Origin: Lachnospiraceae bacterium
GTDB taxonomy: Bacteria > Bacillota > Clostridia > Lachnospirales > Lachnospiraceae
Length of the DNA: 64,000 nt
Assembly: GCA_910575565.1 (NCBI GenBank)
Contig: CAJTFL010000006.1
Span: forward strand, 150,329 to 214,328
Direction of reading: 5' to 3'
The number at the start of each line of letters is the position of its first letter. Positions within the stretch are counted from its first letter, which is position 1. Under the pieces are notes generated by a model that ran no database searches, was not told the origin of the DNA, and was given only the letters and a program-made list of their open reading frames with translations. A program made the translations under genes and the position numbers. Shown here in pieces: positions 15,905 to 24,503 of the stretch.

Positions 15905-16810
15905 ATGGAAACAAATGATCAGGCAGTTCAGGCATCTTGGGCAATGCAGAAGGCTCAAATTTCCCAAACCTCCCAGGCGATCCTGGCGGTTAGCTTTGGA
16001 ACCAGCTACCAGGACAGCAGGGAAAAGACGATTGGAGCCATAGAGCAGGCGCTTTCCGGCGCATTCCCGGAGTTTCCCGTATACAGGGCATTTACCAGCC
16101 GGAAAATTATCCGGAAGCTAAAGGAGCGGGACGGCCTGGCGGTAGACGATGTGGAGGAAGCGTTAAAACGGGTCAAGGCGGAAGGGATTAAGGGACTGGT
16201 GGTGCAGCCGACCCATCTGATAGGTGGCTTTGAATATACGGATCTGGCTAAGGTGTTGGAAGGATATGGGGATCAATTTGAAGGCTTGGAATTAGCGGCG
16301 CCGCTTTTGGGGGATGAGGATGATGGTGAGGCGGTGATCCGGGCAATTACGGACGAAACTGCCGCCTATGATGACGGGGAGACGGCGATCTGCTTTATGG
16401 GGCACGGGACGAAAGCCAGTGCCAATGCCGTTTACCGCCAGCTCCAGGAAAAGCTTTGGGAAAAAGGCTTTGGGAATTATTATATCGGCACGGTGGAGGC
16501 CAAGCCGGATCTGGAAGAATTGGCATCAGCCCTTAAGGCTGCGGGCCATTATAAGAAAGTCCTTTTGCAGCCGCTGATGGTGGTAGCCGGGGATCATGCC
16601 AATCAGGATATGGCAGGGGATGGAGATTCCTGGAGGCGCAGGCTGGAAAAAGACGGGCTCAAGGTGAGATGTATTCTGAAGGGACTGGGAGAACTGCCCG
16701 GAATCCAAAAAATCTATATCTCCCATGCAAAGGAGGCGGCAGAGCGGCTGCAGCGAAAAACAGGGGCAGCGAGAGGTGGTAAGCATCAGAGCGATTGCAG
16801 CGAAAAATAG
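15905..16810 (+). CDS. cbiK: Sirohydrochlorin cobaltochelatase CbiK
   Basis: CbiK inserts cobalt into sirohydrochlorin in the anaerobic cobalamin pathway. Visible motifs are AILAVSFGTSYQDSREKTIG, FTSRKIIRKLKERDG, VVQPTHLIGGFEYTDL and CFMGHGTKASANAVYRQL with the metal-binding histidine, and LQPLMVVAGDHANQDM with the second. ATG 15905 has GAAAGGG upstream. No other cobalamin genes are near. The last 20 residues (RLQRKTGAARGGKHQSDCSEK region) are encoded by a 47-bp tandem repeat that runs past the stop codon, so the C-terminal tail is a recent change. Confidence 0.92.
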   Translation: METNDQAVQASWAMQKAQISQTSQAILAVSFGTSYQDSREKTIGAIEQALSGAFPEFPVYRAFTSRKIIRKLKERDGLAVDDVEEALKRVKAEGIKGLVVQPTHLIGGFEYTDLAKVLEGYGDQFEGLELAAPLLGDEDDGEAVIRAITDETAAYDDGETAICFMGHGTKASANAVYRQLQEKLWEKGFGNYYIGTVEAKPDLEELASALKAAGHYKKVLLQPLMVVAGDHANQDMAGDGDSWRRRLEKDGLKVRCILKGLGELPGIQKIYISHAKEAAERLQRKTGAARGGKHQSDCSEK

Positions 16811-16880
16811 GGACAGTGAAAAATGGTAAGCGGCAGAGCGGCTGCAGTGAATAAAAACAGGGAAAGGCGATAAGATGGCA
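16741..16880 (+). repeat. 47-bp tandem repeat at the 3' end of cbiK
   Basis: Units start at 16741, 16788 and 16835, each opening with AGAGCG(G/A)(C/T)TGCAG(C/T)GAA. Spacing is exactly 47 bases. The first unit is coding, the second contains the stop codon, the third is incomplete and non-coding. Confidence 0.8.
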
Positions 16881-16973
16881 TAATTTCCCTTTTTGCGGAA
16901 TATCCTGTTATAAACCCGGTACGGCTTTGTTTTGGGACAGGGCTTATCCGGAGAAAATGAGGAGGATATTGCA

Positions 16974-17405
16974 ATGAGGAAGGCAGCGGACCGAAGGGTG
17001 ATTTTATGGGCGCTTTTGATTACCTGGGTGTTTATCGCCCGGTGCTTAAGCGGCTGCAGCGTGGAAAAGGATAATGGGGAGAAACTGCGGGATCTGGAAT
17101 TTACGGTTGTGGGCGACGGGGAAGTCCCGGAGGAACTGATGAAAACTATTGACGAGAAAAAATCGGATGTGTTTAAGCTTACCTATTCGGATGGCCAGAA
17201 CTTATACATAGTGACCGGGTACGGGGAGCAGCCCAGCGGCGGCTACAGCATCACCGTGGAAGAATTGTACCTGACGGAAAATTCCATTATGCTGGATACG
17301 GAGCTTTTAGGGCCGGAGAACGGGGAACAGGCGGGGACGGAAAAATCTTACCCGTATATCGTGATCAAGACGGAGTATTTGGAAAATCCGGTAGTGTTCC
17401 AGTAA
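16974..17405 (+). CDS. Putative lipoprotein with PrcB-type C-terminal domain
   Basis: A 143-residue secreted lipoprotein. After MRKAADRR comes a hydrophobic segment (VILWALLITWVFIA) and a lipobox LSGC with the modified cysteine. The mature part contains VFKLTYSDGQNLYIVTGYGEQPSGGYSITVEELYLTENSIML, which resembles the PrcB_C domain (protease complex subunit), known for the pattern G-x-x-P-x-GGY-x-I. GAGGAGG lies 9 bases before ATG 16974. No partner protease gene is adjacent. Function beyond envelope localisation is unknown. Confidence 0.75.
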   Translation: MRKAADRRVILWALLITWVFIARCLSGCSVEKDNGEKLRDLEFTVVGDGEVPEELMKTIDEKKSDVFKLTYSDGQNLYIVTGYGEQPSGGYSITVEELYLTENSIMLDTELLGPENGEQAGTEKSYPYIVIKTEYLENPVVFQ

Positions 17406-17458
17406 GAGATTATTGTAAGAGATTATTTTAAATATTCCTTTTTTATCCGCCCTGCATA

Positions 17459-17641
17459 TGATATACTGTTGGAGGCAAGTGGTCTTTTGACCTGTATGAC
17501 ATGGGATTGCTTTACACTTTGTGGCTGCAATCCAGGAAATGTTAAAATCTGCTTGGAACAGGCAGAAAGTTATGGTTATTGCTTGTTTTGGATCGATGTG
17601 CCGCCGACTAAATTCTTGAAAGCGGATAAATAAGGAGATTG
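17459..17641 (+). promoter_or_regulatory. Promoter and structured leader of cysE
   Basis: TGATATACT (17459-17467) is an extended -10. The following 165 bases can form GGTC-TTTT-GACC, GGATTGC/GCAATCC and TCTGC/GCAGA hairpins before the AAGGAG. No T-box motif (GGTGGNACCGCG) is present. I do not recognise a riboswitch class; the leader may be regulatory. Confidence 0.4.
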
Positions 17642-17644
17642 ATG

Positions 17645-18292
17645 ATGATTTTAAAAGATATTTGGCTGGATGTGAAGGCTGTCCAGGCCAGGGATCCGGC
17701 GGCCAGGAACGCCTTGGAGGTTTTGCTGCTGTATCAGGGCGTCCATGCGCTGATTTGGCATCGCTTTGCCCATTGGTTTTACAGGCATAAAATGTTTTTT
17801 ATTGCCCGCCTGCTGTCCCAGCTCAGCCGCTTTTTCACGTTAATTGAAATCCATCCAGGAGCCCAGCTGGGCCATGGGATTTTGATTGACCATGGCTGCG
17901 GCGTGGTGATCGGGGAAACTGCGGTGGTGGGCGATAACTGCACCATTTATCAGGGGGTGACTTTGGGCGGCGTGGGTCTAAATAAGGGGAAGCGCCATCC
18001 CACCTTGGGCAATAATGTCACCGTTGGCTGCGGGGCGAAGATTTTAGGCGCCTTTGAAGTGGGGGATAATTGTTCCATTGCGGCAAATGCGGTTCTGTTA
18101 AAGCCTTTGGAGGATAATGTGACGGCGGTTGGGATCCCGGCCAGGCCGGTGAAAAAGGATGGGGTTAAGATCCCAAGGAACCAGGTGGTTCGCTCAGAGG
18201 AGATAGAAGGGCTGCAGGAGCGGATTTTGCGCCTGGAAAAAGAACTGGATCAGCTGCGCAGCGTAAATGCAAAAGAGGCAGAGCGCAGCTGA
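17645..18292 (+). CDS. cysE: Serine O-acetyltransferase CysE
   Basis: CysE makes O-acetylserine from serine and acetyl-CoA, the first step of cysteine synthesis. The 215-residue protein has an N-terminal helical part (VQARDPAARNALEVLLLYQGVHAL, HRFAHWFYRH), then hexapeptide repeats: EIHPGAQLGHGILIDHGCGVVIGETAVVGDNCTIYQGVTLGGVG with the active histidine and aspartate, and KRHPTLGNNVTVGCGAKILG. The C-terminal tail is a short coiled coil. ATG 17645 fits the AAGGAG spacing best; ATG 17642 is possible. The next gene starts 24 bases after the stop. Confidence 0.94.
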   Translation: MILKDIWLDVKAVQARDPAARNALEVLLLYQGVHALIWHRFAHWFYRHKMFFIARLLSQLSRFFTLIEIHPGAQLGHGILIDHGCGVVIGETAVVGDNCTIYQGVTLGGVGLNKGKRHPTLGNNVTVGCGAKILGAFEVGDNCSIAANAVLLKPLEDNVTAVGIPARPVKKDGVKIPRNQVVRSEEIEGLQERILRLEKELDQLRSVNAKEAERS

Positions 18293-18316
18293 CTGCCATA
18301 GGAAAGGAACATACGA

Positions 18317-19156
18317 ATGGACGAGTTTTGCCGTCAGTTGGAGAGGAGCATCATTAAGGATTTTCGGAAAACCATCTGGAAACCGTTTATCCGGGGCTTG
18401 AATGAATATGAGATGATTAAGCCGGGGGATCAGATTGCCGTTTGCATTTCCGGGGGGAAGGATTCCTTCCTCTTAGCCAAGTGTATGCAGGAAATCCTCC
18501 GCCACGGAAAGATGGAGTTTGGATTGTTTTTTCTGGTAATGGATCCGGGATACCATCCCAGAAACAGGCGGCTGATTGAGGAAAATGCCAGGAAGATGGG
18601 GATTCCTGTCCATATTTTTGAATCGGATATCTTTAATGCGGTGGCGGATGTGGAGCAATCCCCCTGCTACCTGTGCGCCAGGATGCGCAGGGGTTATCTT
18701 TATGCCCACGCAAGGGAATTAGGGTGCAATAAAATTGCCCTGGGCCATCATTTTGATGATGTAATTGAGACGATTTTAATGAGTATGCTTTACGGAGCCC
18801 AGGTGAATACCATGATGCCTAAGCTGCACAGCACGAATTTTAAGGGGATGGAGCTGATCCGCCCCTTATATTTCGTGAAGGAGGGGGATATTATCGCTTG
18901 GAAAGAGAAAAACGGCCTGCAGTTTTTGCGGTGTGCCTGCCGGTTTACGGAGCGGATTGAGCGGGAGAAGGCAGGGGAAGAAGAGGACAAGTCTTCCAAG
19001 CGCCAGGAGATGAAGGAATTAATCAGCCAGTTTAGGAAAATCAGCCCCCATATTGAAACGAATATTTTAAAAAGCGTGGAAAACGTAAATTTAGATGCCT
19101 GCCTGGGATATGTTAAGAATGGGATCCGCCATCATTTTATGGAGGACTACGAATAA
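18317..19156 (+). CDS. TtcA-like tRNA thiolation ATPase (PP-loop family)
   Basis: A 279-residue ATP pyrophosphatase. The PP-loop SGGKDSF (residues about 46-52) binds ATP. CYLCARMRRGYLYAHA supplies the paired cysteines, GHHFDDVIETILMSMLYG is the second conserved segment and a third cysteine lies in LRCACRF. This is the TtcA/TtuA pattern of enzymes that make 2-thiolated tRNA nucleosides, with an iron-sulfur cluster on three cysteines. Compared with TtcA of Escherichia coli the tail is different. It probably shares an operon with cysE, which fits a sulfur theme since cysteine is the thiol donor. Confidence 0.85.
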   Translation: MDEFCRQLERSIIKDFRKTIWKPFIRGLNEYEMIKPGDQIAVCISGGKDSFLLAKCMQEILRHGKMEFGLFFLVMDPGYHPRNRRLIEENARKMGIPVHIFESDIFNAVADVEQSPCYLCARMRRGYLYAHARELGCNKIALGHHFDDVIETILMSMLYGAQVNTMMPKLHSTNFKGMELIRPLYFVKEGDIIAWKEKNGLQFLRCACRFTERIEREKAGEEEDKSSKRQEMKELISQFRKISPHIETNILKSVENVNLDACLGYVKNGIRHHFMEDYE

Positions 19157-19290
19157 AGTTTCTGCATGATTGGGGCAAAAAATGCATACACTTTCCTATA
19201 AAGAGCGTTTTCGCAGGCTTAAGTGTGTGATTTTTCCGATCCGCCGCCTGCGGGGATCCTCGCAGAAAACAGGAAGGCAGGCAGGCGATT

Positions 19291-20871
19291 ATGGAGTTAG
19301 TGAAGAAGCAGATACATATGAACCGCGTGAAAGGCAGGGCGTCCACCCAGCTTACCATGGATGATGATTTTATCGTCCCGGATACCATGGACGATATGGC
19401 TCAGGTTCTTTTGGACACAGGCAGCATAGCGGTAGAAGCGGTAAAGCCTATGGCGGAGAAGGTTCAGATTAAGGGAAAGCTGGAATTTGAGGTACTGTAC
19501 CGGAAGGAGGAAGGGGGGCTTCAAACCCTGGCCGGTTCCATTCCTTTTGAGGAGACGGTAAACCTTACCGGATTAAGCGATCGGGATGAGGTAAGCGTAA
19601 GCTGGAGCTTAGAAGACTTAAAAACTGACATGATCCATTCCAGAAAGCTGGGGGTGAAGGCGCTGGCAGGGTTTTTCGTCCAGGCGGAGGCATTGGCAGA
19701 GGAGACGGCTGCCCTTGAGGTGGACATGGAGCCGGGGGAAGAGGTGCAGGTGAAGAAGGAACAGGTGGAGCTTGCCACCATTGCCGTGCGCAGAAGGGAT
19801 ACCTTCCGGATCCAGGAGGAGTTAAATCTTCCGGCGAACAAGCCGAATGTGGATCGGCTTTTGTGGAAGGAAGTGGAGTTAAGGGGCGTCAGTACCCGGC
19901 CTATGGACAGGAGCCTGTATATCAGCGGCGATTTGATGCTGTTTATTTTGTACAAGGGAGAGGGGGAGAATATCCCTGTCCAGTGGGTGGAGGAAAGCAT
20001 CCCGTTTTCCGGTGAGCTGGAGCTGCCGGAAAGCTCAGAGGATATGGTTTCTATGGTAAATGTGCGGATTGCCCATAAGGAGCTGGAAGCAAAGCCGGAT
20101 TATGACGGGGAAATGCGGGAGTTTAACGTGGATGTGGTGCTGGATTTGGATATCCGCCTTTATGAGGAGGAAGAGATCAGCCTGTTAGGGGATGTGTATT
20201 CCACGAAGGAAGAGCTTCAGCCCATCACCCAGACGGCCAGGTTCCAGCGGATCTTGGCAAAGAATGCCTGCAAATGCAAGGTGGCAGAGAAGATTACCTT
20301 AAATGAAGACCGGGCAGTCCTTCAAATCTGCAGGAGCGACGGGGCGGTAAAGCTGGATGAAGTGACCGTACAGCCGGAAGGGCTTTTGCTGGAGGGGGTG
20401 CTGGAGGTGTCCCTTTTGTATTTGACCAGCGATGACACGGCTTCCATCCAGGCAGAGCGGTTTACCTTGCCCTTCCAGTGCAGCGCTACTGTGCCGGATG
20501 TGGATGAAAACAGCATATACCAGGTTATCCCTGGTTTAGAGCAGATGACGGCAGTGATGATGGGAGGAAATGGGGTAGAAATAAAGGCGGTCGTTAACTT
20601 AGAGGTGTTGGTGCAGCAGCCCATTGAACAGCCGGTGATTACCGGGATCGACCGGCAGCCCCTGGATCTGGAGAAGCTTCAGAAGCTGCCGGGGATCGTG
20701 GGCTATATTGTGCAGCCGGATGATGACATCTGGAAAATTGCCAAAAAATTCCACACGACTATCGATACGGTGGTGAAAACCAATGAGCTGCCGGAAAATG
20801 TGGTAAAGCCAGGGCAGCGCCTGATTTTAGTAAAAGAAATTGGGAACGCGCACAAATTTCCGAAAACGTGA
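19291..20871 (+). CDS. sipL: SipL-like spore coat morphogenesis protein (SPOCS repeats plus LysM)
   Basis: A 526-residue protein with repeated SPOCS (DUF3794) domains and a C-terminal LysM domain (GYIVQPDDDIWKIAKKFHTTIDTVVKTNELP to KPGQRLILVKE). SPOCS traits are VQIKGKLEFEVLYRKEE, FEETVNL, and again LLEGVLEVSLLYLTSDD. This architecture is SipL of Clostridioides difficile, which anchors SpoIVA and the coat to the forespore surface. ATG 19291 starts the conserved N-terminus. The stop codon overlaps an extended -10 for the RNA candidate downstream. Expression in the mother cell is expected from the family. Confidence 0.88.
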   Translation: MELVKKQIHMNRVKGRASTQLTMDDDFIVPDTMDDMAQVLLDTGSIAVEAVKPMAEKVQIKGKLEFEVLYRKEEGGLQTLAGSIPFEETVNLTGLSDRDEVSVSWSLEDLKTDMIHSRKLGVKALAGFFVQAEALAEETAALEVDMEPGEEVQVKKEQVELATIAVRRRDTFRIQEELNLPANKPNVDRLLWKEVELRGVSTRPMDRSLYISGDLMLFILYKGEGENIPVQWVEESIPFSGELELPESSEDMVSMVNVRIAHKELEAKPDYDGEMREFNVDVVLDLDIRLYEEEEISLLGDVYSTKEELQPITQTARFQRILAKNACKCKVAEKITLNEDRAVLQICRSDGAVKLDEVTVQPEGLLLEGVLEVSLLYLTSDDTASIQAERFTLPFQCSATVPDVDENSIYQVIPGLEQMTAVMMGGNGVEIKAVVNLEVLVQQPIEQPVITGIDRQPLDLEKLQKLPGIVGYIVQPDDDIWKIAKKFHTTIDTVVKTNELPENVVKPGQRLILVKEIGNAHKFPKT

Positions 20872-20877
20872 TATACT
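20869..20877 (+). promoter_or_regulatory. Extended -10 promoter of the small RNA candidate
   Basis: TGATATACT overlaps the sipL stop codon. The -35 region is weak. The same extended -10 occurs upstream of cysE. Confidence 0.5.
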
Positions 20878-20883
20878 ATAAGT

Positions 20884-21081
20884 AGGTGGCAGCAGTGCAG
20901 GCAGTCAGGTTAAGCTGCAGGGCTGAAGGGAGCCGCCAAAAAAGGCTGTCCATGGGGCGGGGCATCACTGTGCCGGAGGGATTTTGCCAGTGAGCTTATG
21001 CCAGCGAAGGGCACGGGACTGCCGTATTTTAGGAAGGCTCCCCCAATGCACCATATCCGGCGCATCCAGCTGGTGCTTTTT
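20884..21081 (+). ncRNA. Candidate 6S-like structured RNA
   Basis: About 198 bases lie between a promoter and a terminator (GCACCA/TGGTGC followed by TTTTTT). The 5' and 3' sides pair along the length: GGTG near the start with CACC, GGGAGCC (about 20931) with GGCTCCC (about 21036), GGCTGTCC with GGGACTGCC, and GTGCC with GGCAC. A bubble separates the second and third stems. This long rod with a central bubble and this size recall 6S RNA. Sequence identity to 6S was not verified; another structured RNA is possible. No coding frame fits. Confidence 0.42.
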
Positions 21082-21202
21082 CATAGATTCGGATTTTTCC
21101 GGACGGCCGCGGCGTTATTGCAAGGCGTCGAAGCCGTTTACATAGCAGGAATCACCCGGGCAGGCTCCGGAAAATAAGATAAGATGTTTGGGAAGAATTA
21201 AG

Positions 21203-21499
21203 ATGGGAAAAGACTGGATAACATTGGCGAAAGGGGCAGAAGGGAAACCGGCGGCGTATCTGCTTCGGTGCGCAGACGGAAGCCTTTACTGCGGATGGAC
21301 GAACCACTTGGACAAGCGGGTGAATGCCCATAATCAGGGAAAGGGAGCAAAATACACCAGGGGCCGGAGGCCGGTCAGCCTGGTGTATTTTGAAGTGTTT
21401 GAAACGAAGGAAGAAGCCATGCGCCGGGAAGCCGCCATAAAGAAAATGGACAAGCAGGCGAAAGAGCGGCTGGCGGCTGGGGCAGAGGGCAGATGCTGA
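21203..21499 (+). CDS. GIY-YIG nuclease domain protein (UPF0213 type)
   Basis: A 98-residue protein made of a single GIY-YIG domain: AAYLLRCADGSLYCGWTNHLDKRVNAHNQGKGAKYTRGRRPVSLVYFE, with the tyrosines, arginine and histidine of the family and a C-terminal EAMRREAAIKKMDK that holds the catalytic glutamate. YhbQ-like proteins of this family are of uncertain role, perhaps DNA repair. ATG 21203 is chosen over an in-frame TTG 15 bases upstream. Confidence 0.88.
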   Translation: MGKDWITLAKGAEGKPAAYLLRCADGSLYCGWTNHLDKRVNAHNQGKGAKYTRGRRPVSLVYFEVFETKEEAMRREAAIKKMDKQAKERLAAGAEGRC

Positions 21500-21558
21500 A
21501 TTCAAGGTATACGGCATGAGCAGTTCGGTCATGGTCCAAATAGAATCCGGTCGCTACA

Positions 21559-22209
21559 CTAGGCCACAAACTGATACATCATAATGTAGTGGCACATACT
21601 TCCGCCCATAACGAACAGATGGAAGATTTCATGGGAACCGAAGTGCTTATGCTTGGAATTAAAGATAGGGAGCTTTAAGGCATAAATGACTCCCCCCGCC
21701 GTGTAGATCAGACCTCCGGCCAGAAGCCAGCCAAAGCCTGCCCTGGGAAGAGCCTGGAGGATGCGGGTAAAGGCAAGGACACAAACCCAGCCCATGGCGA
21801 TATAAAGCAGGGAGGAAAACCATTTGGGACAGGTGATCCAGAAACCTTTGATCAGGATCCCTGCGATGGCGATTCCCCAAACCAGAGCCAGCAGCTTCCA
21901 TCCGGTTTCATCCCCCAGGACGATCATGCATACCGGGGTGTAGGTTCCGGCGATCAGGATAAAGATCATCATGTGATCCAGCTTCCGGAGCAGTTTATTG
22001 ATGGTTGGCGAAATATCCAGGGTATGGTAAACCGTGCTGGCGGCATACAGCAGAATCATGCTGATCATAAAAATGGACAGCGCCATAAGATGGAGCTGAT
22101 CCGGTTCCTTGGCCGCTTTTTCCAGCAGGGGCACAGTGGCAATGGCCGCGCCCAGCATGGCGATAAAATGAGTAATGGCACTTCCGGGATCTTTAATATG
22201 GAATGTCAT
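21559..22209 (-). CDS. Hemolysin III family (PAQR) membrane protein
   Basis: A 216-residue protein with about seven membrane segments (ITHFIAMLGAAIATVPLL, MALSIFMISMILLYAASTVYHTL, DHMMIFILIAGTYTPVCMIVL and others). The conserved histidines of HlyIII/PAQR proteins are present: STVYHTLD near residue 68 and the C-terminal FGSHEIFHLFVMGGSMCHY. Members act as lipid-active enzymes or receptors; the name hemolysin comes from a Bacillus cereus relative. AAAGGAGG precedes ATG 22209 on the minus strand. It converges with the GIY-YIG gene. Confidence 0.9.
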   Translation of the reverse strand: MTFHIKDPGSAITHFIAMLGAAIATVPLLEKAAKEPDQLHLMALSIFMISMILLYAASTVYHTLDISPTINKLLRKLDHMMIFILIAGTYTPVCMIVLGDETGWKLLALVWGIAIAGILIKGFWITCPKWFSSLLYIAMGWVCVLAFTRILQALPRAGFGWLLAGGLIYTAGGVIYALKLPIFNSKHKHFGSHEIFHLFVMGGSMCHYIMMYQFVA

Positions 22210-22421
22210 GGATAGCAACCTCCTTTTATAAAAACTATTATACATAGTATTGAAAACCACATATGATTATATGTAATACTATAGCACCTTTTTTGGCATA
22301 GCGCAAGAGTTTTTTCATCCATTTAATCGATGCCCCGTCTGAATGGTTACAAAAGGCTTTTGTCTCCCATGGCCGGCTCGCGGAATCCAAGGAGGATAAG
22401 GGGGAAAGAAGAAAGGATATA

Positions 22422-23186
22422 ATGCAAATGCTCACCATACGATACGAAGATAGAGAAATCATTGTTGTGGAAAAGCCGCAGGGCATAGAAGCCCAGTCCT
22501 CCCGGAGCTTTGAGCCGGATATGGTAAGCCTGATCCAGAACCATATTGCAGGAAGAGAAGGCAGAGATACACACAAGATATCCACAAATTTGTCCACAAA
22601 TTGGGGAAAACATTCCACAAAGCCGGTGCAAAAGCAGCCGCCTTACGTGGCGGTTATCCACAGGCTGGATCGGCCGGTAGCCGGGATAATGGTGTATGCC
22701 AAGACGAAAAAGGCCGCTGCCGCATTAAGCAGCCAGGTAAAAGAAGGCAAGATGGAAAAGACATATTATGCCGTAATTTGTGGAAAACCGGTGGATTTTG
22801 TGGGGAATTATGTGGATTATCTGCGAAAAAACGGGAAAACTAACCGGACGGAAATTGTGGATAAAAAGGCGGAGGGGGGAAAACGGGCAGAATTAGCGTA
22901 TCAGGTTGTGGAAACCATCACCAGGGAGCAGGAATTATCCCTGGTGCGGATCCGTCTGCTTACGGGGCGGCATCACCAGATCCGCGTTCAGTTTGCAGGG
23001 CGGGGGATGCCGCTGTGGGGGGATAATCGGTACAACCCGGAATTTGCCTTGGGAAAGGCTAGGGGAAGCATTGCCTTGTGCGCCGCCGGGCTTTCCTTTT
23101 CCCATCCTTCTCTGGGGAAAAAGATGGAATACCGGATGCAGCCTGTGGGCGAGGCATTTTCCTGGTTCAGTGAAATTAATAGATAA
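22422..23186 (+). CDS. RluA-family pseudouridine synthase
   Basis: A 254-residue RNA pseudouridine synthase. The catalytic block is VIHRLDRPVAGIMVYAKTKKAAAALS with the active aspartate, preceded by IIVVEKPQGIEAQ and followed by RLLTGRHHQIRVQFA. No S4 domain is visible. Between residues about 45 and 72 there is an insertion (GREGRDTHKISTNLSTNW...) not usual in relatives. The DNA for it and the following 250 bases carries several DnaA-box-like 9-mers. The RNA target (tRNA or rRNA) is not clear. Confidence 0.88.
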   Translation: MQMLTIRYEDREIIVVEKPQGIEAQSSRSFEPDMVSLIQNHIAGREGRDTHKISTNLSTNWGKHSTKPVQKQPPYVAVIHRLDRPVAGIMVYAKTKKAAAALSSQVKEGKMEKTYYAVICGKPVDFVGNYVDYLRKNGKTNRTEIVDKKAEGGKRAELAYQVVETITREQELSLVRIRLLTGRHHQIRVQFAGRGMPLWGDNRYNPEFALGKARGSIALCAAGLSFSHPSLGKKMEYRMQPVGEAFSWFSEINR

Positions 23187-23321
23187 AGAAGTTAACGCAG
23201 CAAAGATAGCGTATAATATTCTCCCTGGGACGTATACTAGGAATGTACAAAGGAAGTACAAATCAGGCCCTTTTGGCGCGGCCAACGTGCCGGATGGCTT
23301 AAACTTGAAACAGGTGAGTCC

Positions 23322-24374
23322 ATGGGAGTACCGAATAAAAGACTGAAGAAGTTAATGATGACAACGGGAATTGCGCTGGGGGTATATGCAGGGTTAAAAT
23401 ACCTGCTTCCCCTCGCGATTCCTTTTTTCGTTGCCCTTGGCCTGGCGGAGGTGCTGCGTCCCTGGGCGGAGTGGCTGCAGGAAAAACTCTCCTTTTCCGT
23501 AAAAGGCCATCGCGTTAAGATTTCCCTGGGAATCTTAGGGGGCTTTTTGCTTTTAGGCTTGATTTTCCTGGCATCATTGCTGTGTTACTTTGGCGGGAAA
23601 AAGCTTTTCCAGGAGGGGAAGCTGCTGCTGTACAATCTGCCCGGCTTAGCCCGCAAGGCGGATATCCTGCTTACCGAATGGTGCGGGCGGATGGAAGAGG
23701 TGCTGCATCTGGAAGGGGGCTGCATCCTGAAATGGGCCAGGGAGCTTTCCAGGAATTTAGCCAGCCAGGCAGCAGCAAGGGCAATGCCGTATGTGATGGG
23801 GAATTCCGTGGACTGGCTGAAGGCGGCGGTGAAAGCGGCGGTGGTGTTCGTGGTAGTGGTTTTCGGCACGATCCTGGCAATCCAGGAGGGGGAGCAGATC
23901 CATGGTTATTTTAAGCACTCGGTTTTTTGCCGGGAGTATGTGCAGATGGGGCGGATCCTAAAGGTGATTGGGGCGGCTTATGGGAAAACCCAGCTGCTTA
24001 TCCTGGCCGGAACCACGGTGATCTGTATTGGCGGCCTATTTTTGATTGGAAATCCATACTATGGAATATTAGGCGTGCTTATCGGCCTTTTGGACGCCCT
24101 TCCTTTTATCGGGACGGGAACCATCCTGTTTCCCTGGGCGGCTGTTGCTTTTATGAAAGGAGACGGGGGAAGGGGGGCGCTGCTGTTAGGGATTTATCTT
24201 GCCTCTTATTTCCTGCGCCAGGTTATGGAATCGAAGGTTATGGGAGAGAAGGCAGGTCTTTCCCCTTTCCTTACGTTGGCGGCCGTGTATGTGGGGATCC
24301 AGTTATTTGGAATTTTGGGTGTGATTTTAGGTCCCTTAGGGTTTTTGATTGTCCGGGAATCGGTTGACGCTTAA
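23322..24374 (+). CDS. AI-2E/YtvI-like membrane transporter
   Basis: A 350-residue integral membrane protein of the AI-2E (PerM/YtvI) family with about seven or eight membrane segments, including LLPLAIPFFVALGLAEVLRP at the N-terminus, AVVFVVVVFGTILAIQEG in the middle, and the family block GVLIGLLDALPFIGTGTILFPWA with later FGILGVILGPLGFLIV. In spore formers this group includes YtvI and SpoVV, the latter involved in dipicolinic acid movement. Which subfamily this is cannot be settled from sequence reading alone. Confidence 0.83.
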   Translation: MGVPNKRLKKLMMTTGIALGVYAGLKYLLPLAIPFFVALGLAEVLRPWAEWLQEKLSFSVKGHRVKISLGILGGFLLLGLIFLASLLCYFGGKKLFQEGKLLLYNLPGLARKADILLTEWCGRMEEVLHLEGGCILKWARELSRNLASQAAARAMPYVMGNSVDWLKAAVKAAVVFVVVVFGTILAIQEGEQIHGYFKHSVFCREYVQMGRILKVIGAAYGKTQLLILAGTTVICIGGLFLIGNPYYGILGVLIGLLDALPFIGTGTILFPWAAVAFMKGDGGRGALLLGIYLASYFLRQVMESKVMGEKAGLSPFLTLAAVYVGIQLFGILGVILGPLGFLIVRESVDA

Positions 24375-24503
24375 GGGAAGAAAGGATATACTGTAATTGG
24401 TTCGCGTCTTGTCTTTCGCTATTGCAGGGATAGGTCTGCGGGGAAAATGAAAAAGGCAGTGCGCGTCTAAACGACAAAGCAGGATATTTAGGAAGGCGAT
24501 GAA

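Noticed and set aside
17468..17641. T-box leader for cysE
   Set aside because: No GGTGGNACCGCG-type antiterminator motif and no terminator hairpin with a T run before the gene.
20931..21040. Cobalamin riboswitch upstream of the GIY-YIG gene
   Set aside because: Some words (AAGGGA, GCCAGTG) resemble the B12 box, but the conserved order is absent and the terminator-bounded rod fits a stand-alone RNA better.
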